Assembly: GCA_026770575.1 (NCBI GenBank)
Contig: MU657185.1
Coordinates: 455,578-483,991, forward strand
Direction of reading: 5' to 3'
Length of the DNA: 28,414 nt
Origin: Pelagophyceae sp. CCMP2097
Lineage: Eukaryota; Sar; Pelagophyceae
Made by a program: the position numbers and the translations under genes. Positions within the stretch are counted from its first letter, which is position 1. Each line of letters starts with the position of its first letter. The notes beneath the pieces are model-generated. The model had not been told where the DNA came from. It saw only the letters and a list, made by a program, of their open reading frames with translations, and made no database searches. Shown here piece by piece: positions 9,101 through 18,690 of this stretch.

Positions 9101-11491
9101 TTAGCTATCTCGGCTATTGAGGGCGCGCCAGAGGGCCATGTGGAGGGTGTGCGCCGGGTGTGCCGTCTCAAGGTAGGCCCACTTGATGTTCTCGAGCTCT
9201 TTGGGCTGAAAGTCCAAGATCATCTTGGCGATCTCCGCCGCCGCCGCGTCGAACAGCAACGGCGCCGGGACCTCCGCTTTCGCAAAGGCCCAGACCAAGT
9301 TCGTGAGCTCCTGGCACGAAAAGTCCGCGATCTTCGAAACGGCCTCTTGCGCGACAGCGTCGTAGAGCGCGGGCGCGGAAACGCCCGCCGTCGTGAAAGC
9401 CCAGACCGTGTTGGCGAGCGACTGCGGCGTGAAGGTGTCGATGGTTTTCGCCGCCTCTGCTGCGACGGCGTCGAACATGGCGGGCGCGCGGGCGCCGGAC
9501 TTTGCAAAGGCCCAGAGGAGGAGCGAGAGGTGATGCGCCTCGAACGTGTCGACGCTGCTCGAGACGCGCAGCGCGGCGGCGTCGTAGAGCTTCGGCGCAT
9601 TGGCGCCCACTTTTGCAAAAGCCCAGACCGTGTTGGCCACGGCCTGCGGGTCGAACGTTTCGAGCCTCGGCACGGCGTGGAGCGCGACGGCGCGGAAGAG
9701 GTCCGGCGCGGAGATTTTCGCCTTTGCAAAAGCCCATGTCAGGTTCGACACGTTTCGCGAATTGAACGTCGGCAGCTTTTTCTCCGCTTCTGCCGCGACG
9801 GCGTAGAAGAGTTTCGGCGCGGCGTTGCCCGTCTTGGCAAACGCCCAGACGAGCATGGACAGCGCCTGCGCGTCAAATGCGGGCAGCTTCTCCGACGCCG
9901 CGGCGGCGACGGCGGCAAAGAGGTTCCTTTGGTGCTTCGTCGGCTGGGAGGCCCTGGCGTAGGCCCAGAGTAGGTTGGCCATCGCCTGCGGCTCGAACGC
10001 ATACAGCTTGCACGGCGCCTCTAGAGCGACGGCCTTGAAGAGCGCCGAGGCGCGGTCGGGGATGCTGCCTTTGGAAAAGGCCCATAGGGTGTTTGCGAGG
10101 TCTTGCGGCGAGAACTGCATGATTCGGGGCGGCGCCTCCAAGGCGACGGCGGCGAAGACTTCCGGCGCCTTGAAGCCCGCGGTGGCGTAGGCCCAGACGG
10201 TGTTGGTCATCTGCTGCGCGTTAAAGTCGGCGACCTTCTTCGGGACTTCTGAAGAAATTGCTTCGAATAAAGCCGGGATGGGCTCGCCTGCCTTGGCAAA
10301 GGCCCAGCAAGTCTTCGAGAGGTTCTGCGCGTTGAAATACGACACCTTCTTCACCGACTCTGCAGCCAAGGCCTGGAACAGCCCGGGCGCCTCGAAGCGC
10401 GCCGTCGCGCACGCCCACGCCAAGGTAGACAGCTCCTCTGCCTTGAACGTGGCAATCTTCCGCGGCGCCTCCAAGGCGACGGCTTTAAACAACTCCGGCG
10501 CCGGCACGCCCGCCGTCGCAAAGGCCCAAAGCGTGTTGGCCATGTCCTGGGAGTTGAAGTGCTGGATTTTCTTGGCCGACTCGGAGGCGACGGATTCGAA
10601 GAGTTGTGGCGCCTTGACGCCGGCCTTTGCGTAGGCGTGGACCGTGTTCGTCAGCGCGCGCGGGTCAAAGGCGCCGAACAGTGTTGGCGCCGCGGCGGAG
10701 ATGGCGGCGAAGAGCTGGGGCGCGTCGAAACCCGCGTTCGAAAACGCCCAGACCATGTTCGAAACGTCCTGATGCTGAAAGTCCAAAATCTTCGTCACAC
10801 TTTCGGCGGCGATGGCCTCGAACAACAGCGGCGCCTCGACTTCCGCCTTGGAGTAGGCCCAGGCCGTGTTCGATAAAGCCTGCGGCGAAAAGTCGGCCAT
10901 CTTCTTGCGCGACTCGGCGGCGACGACGTCGAAGAGCTGCGGCGCCTTGACGCGGCCGATCTTGGCCACGCCCCAGCAGACGTTGGTGAGGTGGCGCGGC
11001 TCCCACTTTTTCGAGTCGACGACGACGCTCTCCGTCGCGCGCTTGACAAGCCGGAGGAGCAGGGGCGTGTACGCGTCGTTCGAGGCGCCGCCGAGGGTGC
11101 CGAGGCGGTGGAACGACGTGGCGACGTTCATAAAGTCAAAGTCGTCGCCGCGGGACCGGAAGAGGTTGAGGACGTCGCCGACGGACTTGGCCTCGACGAG
11201 CTGCTTGTTCAGCGACACGGACTTGGCCTTGCTGATCGCCGTCGGGCCCAGCACCGTGCCCGGATTGACCGCGCCCGGCACCTTTAGCGCCGCGCGCGCC
11301 GCGTCGCGCGCCAAACGCTGCGCCGCCACCCGCCCGGACTGGGGCTGCGCCGCCACCCGCCCGGACTGGGACTGCGCCGCCACCCGCCCGGACTGGGGCT
11401 GCGCCGCCACCCGCCCGGACTGGTAACCGCGCACCGACCGCAGCAGCGCGCGCGCCCGCCCGCGGCGCGCCGGCAGCATCGCCGCGCGCAA
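9101..11491 (-). CDS. 37-residue helical-repeat (HPR/OPR-type) protein, no RAP domain
   Basis: An intron-less 796-residue protein made of about 16 tandem degenerate units, mostly 37 residues, of the form LxNTVWAFAKAGVxAPxLF followed by xAVAxEAxxKIxxFxxQ. This helical-hairpin type (heptatricopeptide 37-mers; related to octotricopeptide and FASTK-like repeats) is known in organellar RNA-binding proteins of algae and apicomplexans. The Arg-rich start (MRAAMLPARRGRARALLRS) looks like a mitochondrial or plastid leader. It is followed by four tandem 9-residue units (SGRVAAQPQ) and a conserved cap (LNKQLVEAKSVGDVLNLF) shared with the gene at 19640. Two units near 9890-10080 carry insertions. The last unit runs into ENIKWAYLETAHPAHT and stops, so the RAP domain found in its relative is absent. 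A role in organelle transcript processing or translation is inferred from the repeat type. Confidence 0.88.
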   Translation of the reverse strand: MRAAMLPARRGRARALLRSVRGYQSGRVAAQPQSGRVAAQSQSGRVAAQPQSGRVAAQRLARDAARAALKVPGAVNPGTVLGPTAISKAKSVSLNKQLVEAKSVGDVLNLFRSRGDDFDFMNVATSFHRLGTLGGASNDAYTPLLLRLVKRATESVVVDSKKWEPRHLTNVCWGVAKIGRVKAPQLFDVVAAESRKKMADFSPQALSNTAWAYSKAEVEAPLLFEAIAAESVTKILDFQHQDVSNMVWAFSNAGFDAPQLFAAISAAAPTLFGAFDPRALTNTVHAYAKAGVKAPQLFESVASESAKKIQHFNSQDMANTLWAFATAGVPAPELFKAVALEAPRKIATFKAEELSTLAWACATARFEAPGLFQALAAESVKKVSYFNAQNLSKTCWAFAKAGEPIPALFEAISSEVPKKVADFNAQQMTNTVWAYATAGFKAPEVFAAVALEAPPRIMQFSPQDLANTLWAFSKGSIPDRASALFKAVALEAPCKLYAFEPQAMANLLWAYARASQPTKHQRNLFAAVAAAASEKLPAFDAQALSMLVWAFAKTGNAAPKLFYAVAAEAEKKLPTFNSRNVSNLTWAFAKAKISAPDLFRAVALHAVPRLETFDPQAVANTVWAFAKVGANAPKLYDAAALRVSSSVDTFEAHHLSLLLWAFAKSGARAPAMFDAVAAEAAKTIDTFTPQSLANTVWAFTTAGVSAPALYDAVAQEAVSKIADFSCQELTNLVWAFAKAEVPAPLLFDAAAAEIAKMILDFQPKELENIKWAYLETAHPAHTLHMALWRALNSRDS
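11318..11425 (-). repeat. 4 x 27-bp coding minisatellite
   Basis: Four nearly identical 27-bp units (11318-11344, 11345-11371, 11372-11398, 11399-11425) encode the nine-residue SGRVAAQPQ-type repeat directly after the presumed targeting leader of the 796-residue repeat protein. The units differ by only a few bases, so the expansion is recent. Confidence 0.9.
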
Positions 11492-12260
11492 CTCGATAGA
11501 GGAACTCCAAGGCGCCGCGCGCGGACGCTACAGCGCTAGTCACTGTCGAATTAGATTATCACCGGAAATCTATTAACTATTGTTGGCTCGTGAAGGCGGC
11601 TGGCGCTGCGCCGGCCACTCCCGCGAGACGCCCTGGGCGCGCTTGTTTGGCTTTTTCGTCAACTGCCTTATTTTGGCGAGTCTCTGCGAAAGCTTCTTAA
11701 TTTAGTAGTTAATCAAGTCTAAACCTTAGGGCCCAAATCAAAAGTCGATGAAGGCGCCAATGAGTTCCCGGTCAATTGAGACAGACGTTAGGGGCACTGT
11801 GCCCGAACGTTATGTCCAAATTGGCCGGCAATTCCTTGCCTCCAAAGTAGGCTACTAAAATTTCGCGGTTTGAGGCGTATCTTCTTCGCGCGATGGTCTC
11901 CGAGGCGCCAACTAATACGACTGGAGGGGGCGGCAAGAGCGCACGCGCTAAAAAAAGTTATCTTCGGCGATTTCTGTTGTGCAAATTCGACAGTGAGTAG
12001 TCGACACAAACCTTCGCCGTTTTTCGGCGACGACTTGGGAGAGCTCGAGCGCCCGCGCGCGTCGCGTCGGCTTGGAAGCCCCTCTCGAGAGTCAGAGCGT
12101 CGGAGGAGGCGGCTGGAGGATGCCGATAGACGTGTCCCGAGTCGGCGAGTTTCGACGGGATGACGGTAGACCCAGGAAAGACGGTGCGCGGTGTCGCCCC
12201 GTGGACGAAGCCCCCGTGGACTATTCGTCCTCCAGGAAGCCGTCCGGTTGAAGAGGTGTG
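11492..12260. other. 769-bp region without a recognisable gene
   Basis: This lies upstream of the helical-repeat gene and downstream of the CX9C gene. About 11540-11760 is AT-rich. Open frames such as 11788-12441 (-) are Arg/Ser/Ala-rich with no family resemblance and overlap a better gene in another frame, so I treat them as chance. I see no RNA gene or repeat here. Confidence 0.5.
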
Positions 12261-12548
12261 TTACGGCGCGCGGGGCGTGCACTCGGGCAGCGCGCGGCTC
12301 CGCCGGAGGCAGACTTGGAGCGCGGCGTTGGCCTCGACGCGCGCCGCGCGCGGCCGCGTGTCGTCGTAGACGACGCGCGCCTCGCGGCGGCACGCCGAAA
12401 ACGCAAGGCAGCGCTTGAGCGCGACTTCGGCCGAATCGCACGAGCCGTCGTAGCGCGCGTCATAACACTCACGCGGCAGGTAGCCGAGCAAGCCCTTGCA
12501 CTGCTCAACCGACGCCAGCTCAGGCGCGCACCGCGGCGCGCCCCACAT
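12261..12548 (-). CDS. small CX9C-type cysteine protein, CMC2-like
   Basis: A 95-residue protein with eight cysteines in regular helical spacing: CAPELASVEQC (CX9C), CKGLLGYLPREC (CX10C), CDSAEVALKRC (CX9C) and CLRRSRALPEC (CX9C), plus an extra Cys at CLAFSAC. Twin CX9C proteins are imported into the mitochondrial intermembrane space by the Mia40 relay and often help assemble cytochrome c oxidase. The order EQC-LL-EC-GSC-x9-CL most resembles CMC2 in the CMC1 family; this is a pattern-level guess. No intron is needed, and ATG 12548 to TAA 12261 fits family length. It sits downstream of SPT4 on the same strand with 275 bp between the coding parts. The wrong frame here gives a longer but featureless Arg-rich product. 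Confidence 0.5.
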   Translation of the reverse strand: MWGAPRCAPELASVEQCKGLLGYLPRECYDARYDGSCDSAEVALKRCLAFSACRREARVVYDDTRPRAARVEANAALQVCLRRSRALPECTPRAP

Positions 12549-12823
12549 AGCGCCAACTTACGGCAGGCGGCCGCCTCGTCGCGCCCGCCGCTCTCCGTCA
12601 CCGCGACCGCGGCCTCCCGAGTCGAACGCTTGCCAGCGACCGTGACTGGAAAACCCGACAAATCGCCAAATTTGGCGATGGAAAACATGCGTCGGGCGTG
12701 AGAGTTTGGACCGCGGATGCTCGTAGGGCCCCAGCATGTTCGTCGGGCATCATTCGGGATAGTGGAATCCAAATCGAGTTTTCGAATTAAGGTACAATAT
12801 GTCGACGACGATGCGAGTCGAAG

Positions 12824-13476
12824 CTACTTGGCGTCGGGGTGCGCACCTAGGAGGCACGAGCGCGTCAACGTATCGTCGGCCGGCTCGAACCCTCGAGAGG
12901 GGGCGAGTCTGCGGGCGAGCAGGCGCAGCGATCGATCCTTACGGCTCGATATGTGCTTGTCGTGCAGGAAGGCCCGCACGTGGTCCGGGAGCTCGCCCGT
13001 GATCTTCGCCGCGTAGACCTGCGTGAGGCGCGCGCGTGAGCGCGGCCCTCTCAGCGCCGCGGCGCTGCACGGTCGCTTCGCGCGACGGCGCGACGACGCA
13101 CCCCCGGGACGAAGCTGCTGATGCCCTCCCATCGTGAGATCCACGAGTCGTTGGGGTTGATCATCATGACCATCCTACGCGCACGCGTCACCGCGGCGTC
13201 TTGCGGGCGGGGGGCGCGCGCGCAAACGCACCCTTCAAAGTTGCTCGTCGTGCACGTCTGCACGAGGTCCTGCCGCTCCTCGAGCTCGAGGAAGGGGCAG
13301 TTCTCGCAGCCGCTGTCGTAGAACTGGTTGAAGCACTTGACGAGGCCGCAGCGCATACACGCCCGCCTGCTCACGGCGGTCAAACGAGAGACCCGCGGAA
13401 AATCTTGCGGCGCGCGGGCCACGCACTGCCCGTTCATCGACGAGGGCGCATCACAAAAGTCGAGGCCGCCGTCCAT
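12824..13476 (-). CDS. SPT4: transcription elongation factor SPT4 (four exons)
   Basis: SPT4 pairs with the SPT5 NGN domain (DSIF) on RNA polymerase II and supports elongation. Exons on the minus strand: 13476-13427, 13366-13232, 13174-13102, 13018-12824, giving 150 residues. Visible are the zinc-ribbon cysteines RACMRCGLVK and GCENCPF, the block QTCTTSNFEG, MINPNDSWISRWEG, FVPGVYAAKITGELP and FLHDKHI. Each block aligns to the SPT4 fold only after removing introns of 60, 57 and 83 nt, all with GTGCGT donors. The first two introns are multiples of three without stops, so unspliced RNA would also be readable. The protein is about 30 residues longer than usual: after HISSRKDRS the tail is Arg/Ser/Pro-rich and may hide another splice. 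The N-terminal leader MDGGLDF is short, as expected. Confidence 0.93.
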
Positions 13477-13907
13477 GTTCGCCGGCGCTTCGCCTCAACG
13501 CGCGCCGTACAAACTCGCCCCTCGCCGAGTCGGCCAAAACGTGTTTTAGCGATAAAAAACCGTTCTCCTTGACGAGGGGCGCCGTGCTGGCACAGGGCCT
13601 CCAGGTCCTTCGCCACCCGTGGCCAACTTCATACGAAGAGCCGCAGTCTGCCCAAGTCTGTCGAAAGGACTCCTAGTCTAGGGTAGCGGGAGAAAACCAG
13701 CGACCCGACGCTTTGTCACCGCGAGAGGGATCTCTGCGGTATGAAGTGGTTAGTTACACCCCGGAGAGCGGTTTGCGGCGAAGCGATGGCGGGTCGGCTA
13801 GGCACTGCTCAAGCTCCCTAATAATAGATCGGGAATGATACACCTGCCAGCACGGCGCGACGGGTGGCCTTTTTTCTGGCCCGCCAGGCGAGGCTCCTTC
13901 CCCCGCT
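13477..13907. other. 431-bp intergenic region
   Basis: This lies between the SPT4 start and the V-ATPase F stop, both on the minus strand. I see no gene, RNA gene or repeat; it presumably holds the SPT4 promoter and the 3' end of the V-ATPase transcript. Confidence 0.4.
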
Positions 13908-14713
13908 TCATACGTCGGCGTTGAGCATGGCGGACACGCGCTGCATGATGTAATCCTGCTTCGGGTCGTACCTGCGAGCGTTCCGTCACCGGGATTGATT
14001 CGTTACGCCTCGCCCCCGCGCCGCGGCGCACGGTTGGTCCTTGCTCGGCATCTCGAGCACCGTCGGGATGGTCTTCGTGTACGCCTTGAGCAGGTGTCGG
14101 ATCTCGTTCGCGACCTGGGACCATACGGAGTGAGTTCGGGACGTGCCTGTCGCGGGGTCCGGGGTCCGCGAAAGCAGACGCACGTGCTGGTTGATGAGGA
14201 TGATGCCAATGTCGTCGCGGCTCGTGAAATCGTTAAACGCATGCTCGACGGCGGCAATCGGCGTGTCTATAAAAGGCGGTCGAGCCCATAAGAGAGGCGC
14301 TCCACCGCGACGCAAAAGAGGCCACGGCCGCATGAGGGCCACGTACCTCCCTTGACGACGAGGAAGTTCGTCTTTTCCGCCGTGCCTGCGCCGCGCCCCG
14401 TCTGCGACAGCACCGACACGACTCGGAAACGCTCGCTCCGCAGAGAGGCCCAGCCCCTTTTTTCTGACGACGGTGGGGGGCAATATTCGATGGCATCGTC
14501 TCGATTCATCATCGACGTCGTATGCGGGGGCGGGTCCGACGCGGCCGCGTGCGGTGGCCGACGCCCGCGAGCAGAAATCCGGTGACGGTGTCCTCGTCGC
14601 CTAACCACAGCCACACATTTTCGTCCATTGCTTGGGGCGGCCGTTCCCCGGCCGTGCCCGTGAGGCCGCGACGCACCGATGAGCGCGACGAGCTTGCCTT
14701 CGGCGGTCGTCAT
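13908..14713 (-). CDS. VMA7: V-type proton ATPase subunit F (six exons)
   Basis: Subunit F is a small central-stalk component of the V1 rotary ATPase that acidifies vacuoles and endomembranes. Exons on the minus strand: 14713-14677, 14600 to about 14541, 14385-14347, 14266-14184, 14114-14032, 13971-13908, about 121 residues, the usual length. Family blocks in order: LVALIGDEDTVTGFLLAGVG, KTNFLVVKG, AVEHAFNDFTSRDDIGIIL, VANEIRHLLKAY, PTVLEMPSKDQP and YDPKQDYIMQRVSAM. Introns are 76, about 155, 80, 69 and 60 nt. The end of exon 2 is the one uncertain junction: a GTCGGA donor at 14540 keeps the phase, as would a GC donor just after GVG. The 69-nt intron is open and in frame. It is divergent from the phosphatase gene, with 207 bp between start codons that must contain both promoters. 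Confidence 0.93.
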
Positions 14714-14920
14714 GGGGCCTCTCCCCGGATCGATCGACGGGCGGGCGCGTGACGACGGGGGCAGCGTCCGCGTGAGCAATCGCCGAGATGTGAGATGGTT
14801 TTCAGTTTTGGAGGCCGCTGATTCGTTGGCTCGTGACCTGAAACGCCTCGTGAACCGCGCCTCGACGCGTCGGCCGCGGACGTAACGCCGCCACGCCCGC
14901 GTAGCTGCTCCGGCCCGGCG

Positions 14921-16494
14921 ATGTCGGCGAAGAGCCCACAGGCGAAGAGCCTGCGGCCACGCAAGCGGTGGACCGCGCTCGACGGGCTCTGGTGCCTCGC
15001 CGCGGCGGTCGCGCTGACCGTTTTCGCGGCTGCGGCGCGCCGCCTGCTCGAGCCCGCGCCGCCGGGGGCGTGGGTGCCGGCGCGCGGCCAGGGGGACTAC
15101 TGTTCCGCGCCCGTCGATGCGGGCGCCGAAGGTCCGTCGCTCGCTTCGACGGCAGGAGGAGCGCGCCGCGGCGAGAACGCGGTGCCGCAGGCGCGTACCG
15201 GCGCACGCACGACCTCGCCGCGGTGGCCCTGACGATCCGGCACGGCGCGCGCAACGCCATCGTGCCGCTGCCCTGGAAGGGCCGCAACGCGACGACGGTG
15301 GCGGACGAGGCCGCCGAGGTCGCGCGCGGCTACGACTGCGCCCTGACGCCGGACAACGAGCGGCTCGTGCGGCGCTGGGAGGAGTGGTTCGACATCCGGA
15401 CCCTCGACGGCGCGCCACCGCCCGCGCCGCGGTCCTTCCGGGCCGAGGCCGACGACGCGGGCCGGTGCGCGGCGCCGGGCCAGCTCGTGGACCGCGGCTT
15501 CCGGCAGCACATCACGTACGTCCAGCGCCCGAGGGCGGGGTGCCTCGTCTGTCCGAGGGCGTCTTCTAGGCTCGGCCGCCACCTCCGCCGCGCCTACGAC
15601 TCGCCGGAGCGTGCATGGGCCGTCACAGCGCGCTCCACGGACTACCAGCGCACGCGCGCCTCCGCGGCGGCGCTGTGATCCACCGGCGTCTTTTCTGCGA
15701 CGTTGATACGTGGCGGCCGGTCCGCGAGTGCGCGCCGTAGGCTGAGCGGCCTGCTCTACGACGGCGACGCCAGCCGGCCGGCCGCCGAGCGCGTCGCGAT
15801 TGACTTTAACGCGGACGCCGTGGGCGAGGGGATGCACGGCAAGGGGTGCGCGCGGGCCACCAAAGAAGCGTCGCACGAGTACGCCAGCTATCTCATGGGG
15901 CCGGATGTGCATCTGCGCGCGGCGCGGCTCTTCGAACCCGTCGACGTGGGTCGGCCGACGGAGCTCGGCGACGGCGTCTTCTCGGCGCTGTGCGAGCGCG
16001 GGCGGCTGCCCTGCGGCGGCGGTGGCTGCGTCAGCGGCGCGCTGGTGCGGGGCCTCAAGAACGAGTCCGACGCGTACTACTGCGCGCGCTATCTCGGCGG
16101 CGCCGGCGGCGCGGCGGCGACGCGGCTGCGCATGGCGCCGCTCGTCGGCGAGATTGCGGCGTTCCTCGCGCGCACCGCAGACGAGTGGCGGCCCGGCGCC
16201 GCGACGCGGCTCCAGCTGCTCTCGGGCCACGACGTCGTCGTCGCGCCGCTCGCCGCCGCGCTCGGCTTCTTCGACTGCAAGTGGCCGCCGCTCGCGTCGC
16301 GCGTCGTTTTTGAGCTCTGGCGGCCGCGGCGGCGCGGCGGCCGCGCGCTCTTCCGCTGCCTCTACAACGGCGTCGACGTCACGCGCAGCATCCCCGGCTG
16401 CGACGCCGACCTCTGCCCGGTCGAGGCGCTCGCCGCCGTCCGAGACGCGCTCATCGCGCCACACATCGACCAACATAAAGCCTGCAAACTGTAA
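14921..16494 (+). CDS. PXYLP1: PXYLP1-type 2-phosphoxylose phosphatase (four exons)
   Basis: A histidine-acid-phosphatase-superfamily type II membrane protein. Exons 14921-15131, 15191-15515, 15570-15674 and 15741-16494 give exactly 464 codons plus TAA. A basic cytosolic tail precedes one membrane helix (LWCLAAAVALTVFAA, about 23-37), as in Golgi enzymes. The catalytic RHGAR lies at 87-91 and the distal HD pair at 377-378 (LLSGHDVVV). Blocks GQLVDRGFRQH, LPCGGGGC, RVVFELWR, LYNGVDVT and LCPVEAL match the PXYLP1 (ACPL2) subgroup better than lysosomal acid phosphatase or phytase. In animals that enzyme removes 2-phosphate from the linker xylose of proteoglycans; the algal substrate is unknown. 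Introns are 59, 54 and 66 nt (donors GTCCGT, GTACGT, GTGATC). Confidence 0.85.
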
Positions 16495-16697
16495 AGGCTC
16501 TACAATGTCATGTACCAATGAGCCGATTCTCCTCGATCCTACCCCGACTCGGGGGCTGGCATAGGGCCACTCTTGGGGGCATAGAGACACCGAGCCACGA
16601 TCAAGGGCCGCCAAGGGGCACCCGCGAGGCGTCCCGATGATCCCAGTCAACAAGCATCAATCGGAAAGTTTCGGCTCAGTGGACCTCGAACAAGATC

Positions 16698-18523
16698 TTG
16701 GGCCGAAGAAGAACGATGTCTTCGTCGATGGAACCCGCGATGCTCGACGCACTGAGGCCGTACTACGAATCGACGGATGTCGGCGAGGCGTTGCCGACGG
16801 GCTTGCCGCCGCGCGGCAAGTCGCCGCGTCGCGTGGGATATTTGATCATGGGATTCAGCCAACGTGGGCCGGTGGGATCTCGTGCGGGATCCCTTGCGGC
16901 GACTCAGGCAAGTCGGCGCGGCACGTCCAAGCCATCCTCGAGGACGCGCACGCGCTGGACAGCAACGAGAAGCTTAACACGTCGTCGTACGTCACCGTCG
17001 TCCTCGAGCCCGAGGAGGAGGCCGTCGCGCTCATGGGCCTCCGCGTCAACCTCGCCGACCAGACGGTGTACCCGCAGTCGTTCGACATCCACAACCGCTG
17101 CGTCGACACCCTCGCCAAACTCTGGCACTGCCCGCCCGAAGCGGACGGCAAGCACGTCGGCGCGGGCACCGTCGGTGAGCGGACGGCGGGCGGCGGCGGG
17201 CGTGCGTCGAGAGCGCCGCAGGCTCGACGGAGGCCTGCCTACTCGCGGGCCTCGCGCTCAAGTTCCGCTGGCGGGTGTGGTACGCGGCGCGCCACGACGC
17301 GGCGCGGGCGCTCGGCGAGTTTCCGAACCTCGTCATCACCACGCTGTACCAGGCACTTTGACGCTTGGCAAAGAGGTACGCGTAAAGACGCCTTTGAACG
17401 TAGGCGTGCTGGGAGAAGCTCTTCCGGTACATGGACGTGGAGCCGCGCTTCGTCAAGCCCACGTTTTCGGGATCTCACGCCGGGGGCCGCGGCTGGCGCC
17501 TGGACCCGGCCCACGTCGCCGCGGCGATTGACGACCACACCATGGGCGTCGTCTGCATCGTCGGGAACCACTACTCTGGCCACTACGACCGCGTCGACGA
17601 GATCGACGCCGTCGTCTCGCAGGTGAACGCGGCGCGCGGCTTCCAGGTCGGCATCCACGTCGACGCCGCCTCTGGCGGCTTCGTCGCGCCGTTCCAGGAC
17701 GTGCCGGCCTGGGACTTCCGCTGCCCAAACGTCCTCTCCGTCTCCGCCTCGGGCCACAAGTTCGGCCAGGCGTGCTGCGGCACGGGCTGGATCGTCTGGC
17801 GCGAGCGCCGAAATTTAGCCGAGCACGTGGCCATCTCTGTCGGGTACCTCGGAGGCAAGGCGGACTCATACACGCTCAACTTCTCGCGCCCGGCCGCGGG
17901 CGTCTACGTCCAGTACTACAAGTTCCTCCGCCTCGGCGCAGACGGCTACGCGCGCATCGTCCGCAACCAGCTCGGCGGCCGCGCTGCGGAGTCGGAAAAC
18001 TTGGAACGTCGCGGGGACGACGGTGGAAACGGACGAGTGAGTGCGTGCCGTCAAACACCTATAATGCCGCGCTAGGATGGCGGTGGCGCGGTTCATCCGG
18101 TGCAAGCTGGCTGCGATGGCGCGGCCGGGCGGCGAAAAGTACTTTGAGTTCCTCGACGCGGGCGACGCGGGCTGCCTCCCCGTCGTCGCCGCGCGCCTCG
18201 ACCCGGCGCTCGGGCTGCCATTCGACGACATTGACCTGCAGCACGCCATTTCGCGCAAGCACTGGTACGTCTCTGGCTACAAGCTCGACTTTGTGCACCC
18301 GACGACGGGCGAGGTGGGCTCGCTCTTCTCCGACCTGGCCGACGAGGAAGAAGGCGAGCAGACGACCATGATCCGCATCGTCGTCAAGGCTAACCTGTCC
18401 ATGGCCATGGCCTCCGACCTCGTCGCCGCAATCGACGAGTCGCTCAAGTACCTCGAGGCCCACGGCGCCGGCTTCTTCAAGCATCCGGCCCACGTCGTCC
18501 ACGTCCACAAGGCCGCCTGCTAG
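16698..18523 (+). CDS. GAD: glutamate decarboxylase (five exons, GC-AG introns)
   Basis: A PLP-dependent group II decarboxylase converting glutamate to GABA. Exons 16698-16815, 16908-17174, 17222-17352, 17404 to about 17990, 18076-18523 give about 516 residues. Blocks: LNTSSYVTVVLEP, CVDTLAKLWHCP, GAGTVGSTEACLLAGLALK, ACWEKLFRYMDVEP, IHVDAASGGFVAPF (His257, Asp259), SASGHKFG with PLP lysine Lys291, GWIVWRERRNL, YLGGKADSYTLNFSRPA and YYKFLRLGADGY. Introns of 92 and 51 nt only fit if the donors are GCAAGT (16816) and GCACTT (17353), so GC-AG splicing is likely. The fourth donor is unresolved (GTCGGA at 17991 or GC at 17970). ATG 16716 is an alternative start. No plant-type calmodulin-binding tail is seen; the last codons form the first unit of a tandem array running past the stop. 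Confidence 0.92.
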
Positions 18524-18690
18524 AAACGACGCGCCGCGGGCGCCCCGCGCACGCAAGGCACGCACCCCGCGCACGTCGCCCACGGCCGCAAGGCCGCCTG
18601 TATCGACGACGCGCCGCGGGCACCCTGCGCATGCAAGGCAGTCATCCGCGCACGTCGCCCACGGCCGCAAGGCTGCCTGCTATTATAATG
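18491..18690 (+). repeat. about 80-bp tandem array starting inside the GAD last exon
   Basis: Units begin at 18491, 18572 and 18651 (periods 81 and 79 bp; the third is partial, about 40 bp). Each opens with cacgtcgYccacgKccRcaa and proceeds through a gcctg motif and a cgacgcgccgcgggc motif. The first unit encodes the last eleven GAD codons and its stop. A fourth degraded piece may lie at 18736-18770. Confidence 0.8.

Noticed and set aside
11318..11425. CRISPR-like array
   Set aside because: Units are contiguous 27-mers without spacers and lie in frame inside a protein; the genome is eukaryotic.
14267..15418. 383-codon minus-strand open frame
   Set aside because: It contains the first and third V-ATPase F exons only by coincidence of frame; the rest is intron and promoter sequence.
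15097..16653. 518-codon minus-strand open frame
   Set aside because: It is antisense to the PXYLP1-type gene and runs through its introns; Arg/Ala-rich only.
16698..18523. GAD as a pseudogene because of stops in the genomic frame
   Set aside because: All stops fall in segments that splice out with consistent phase when GC donors are allowed, and all catalytic residues are present.
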